The notes below the pieces were generated by a model. That model was not told the origin of the DNA. It ran no database searches and saw only the letters and a program-made list of their open reading frames with translations. A program made the translations under genes and the position numbers. Positions 5,594 through 5,689 of a stretch of 5,689 bases of DNA are shown here, in pieces; positions within the stretch are counted from its first letter, which is position 1; each line of letters opens with the position of its first letter. Location of the stretch: contig UQDG01000048.1 of NCBI GenBank assembly GCA_900539695.1, positions 1-5,689 on the forward strand, given 5' to 3'. The stretch comes from an uncultured Oscillospiraceae bacterium. Its GTDB lineage: Bacteria > Bacillota > Clostridia > Oscillospirales > Ruminococcaceae.

Positions 5594-5689
5594 GTAAGGG
5601 ACGCTTTGCCAATGCGCCAGGCGCGGGAGGATGCTTATGGCAACACCGCACAATTCCCGCCTGACGGCTTAAGCACCGCTCCGGCGGCT
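5594..5689. other. Structured intergenic sequence, no convincing gene
   Basis: Several nested inverted repeats are packed here: GCGCC-A-GGCGC (5614-5624), TTGCCA/TGGCAA (5606-5611 with 5638-5643), CAGGCGCGGGA against TCCCGCCTG with a 2-nt bulge (5618-5628 with 5656-5664), and palindromic GCTTAAGC (5667-5674). A plus-strand frame is open from 5591 to the window end, with ATG at 5612 (MRQAREDAYGNTAQF...) but only a poor ribosome site. Another frame gives a 13-codon ORF (5631-5672) after GGGAGG. Either could be incidental. The density of symmetry suggests a dispersed repeat or the edge of the element that bounds the azl locus. Confidence 0.35.

Noticed and set aside
5631..5672. 13-codon plus-strand ORF after GGGAGG as a leader peptide
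   Set aside because: No regulated gene is visible downstream, the product has no informative composition, and the segment looks like structured repeat DNA.

Overview
The window carries the three enzymes of the oxidative branch of the TCA cycle. Citrate synthase is on the + strand. An NAD-type isocitrate dehydrogenase and an aconitase-family hydratase form a two-gene operon on the - strand, divergent from it. Together they would turn acetyl-CoA and oxaloacetate into citrate, isocitrate and 2-oxoglutarate, with NADH and CO2. In a fermentative anaerobe this serves mainly glutamate supply. No other TCA gene is visible here. The G+C-rich coding DNA, low-GC sigma-A promoters, strong Shine-Dalgarno sites, Si-type citrate synthase with a divergent idh-hydratase pair, and an AzlC/AzlD locus suggest a Firmicute of the Oscillospiraceae/Ruminococcaceae type (Faecalibacterium, Gemmiger, Subdoligranulum relatives). 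That assignment is inference from gene content and style, not from a marker gene.

Layout. At 1-39 (-) are the first 13 codons of a probable isochorismatase-like cysteine hydrolase, with its own RBS and promoter. At 109-155 is the terminator of the aconitase operon; the next gene's -35 box lies in its T-tract. At 198-2444 (-) is the aconitase-family hydratase. At 2477-3469 (-) is isocitrate dehydrogenase, 32 bp upstream in the same operon. The 3470-3796 region is a divergent control region with two good sigma-A promoters facing away from each other, each followed by an 80-85 nt leader with two back-to-back hairpins. At 3797-5170 (+) is citrate synthase. The convergent gap at 5171-5275 holds a bidirectional terminator and a 32-bp near-perfect palindrome of dispersed-repeat type. 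At 5276-5530 (-) is a small ORF that appears to be a deletion remnant: the start of AzlC joined in frame to the end of AzlD, still with promoter and RBS. At 5594-5689 is structured sequence with no convincing gene.

The enzymes themselves are ordinary central metabolism. The items most worth a second look are the azlC'-'azlD chimera, the paired hairpin leaders in the divergent control region, the divergent aconitase subfamily, and the palindrome between the convergent genes. I found no sign of a defence system, phage, CRISPR array, RNA gene or complete mobile element.
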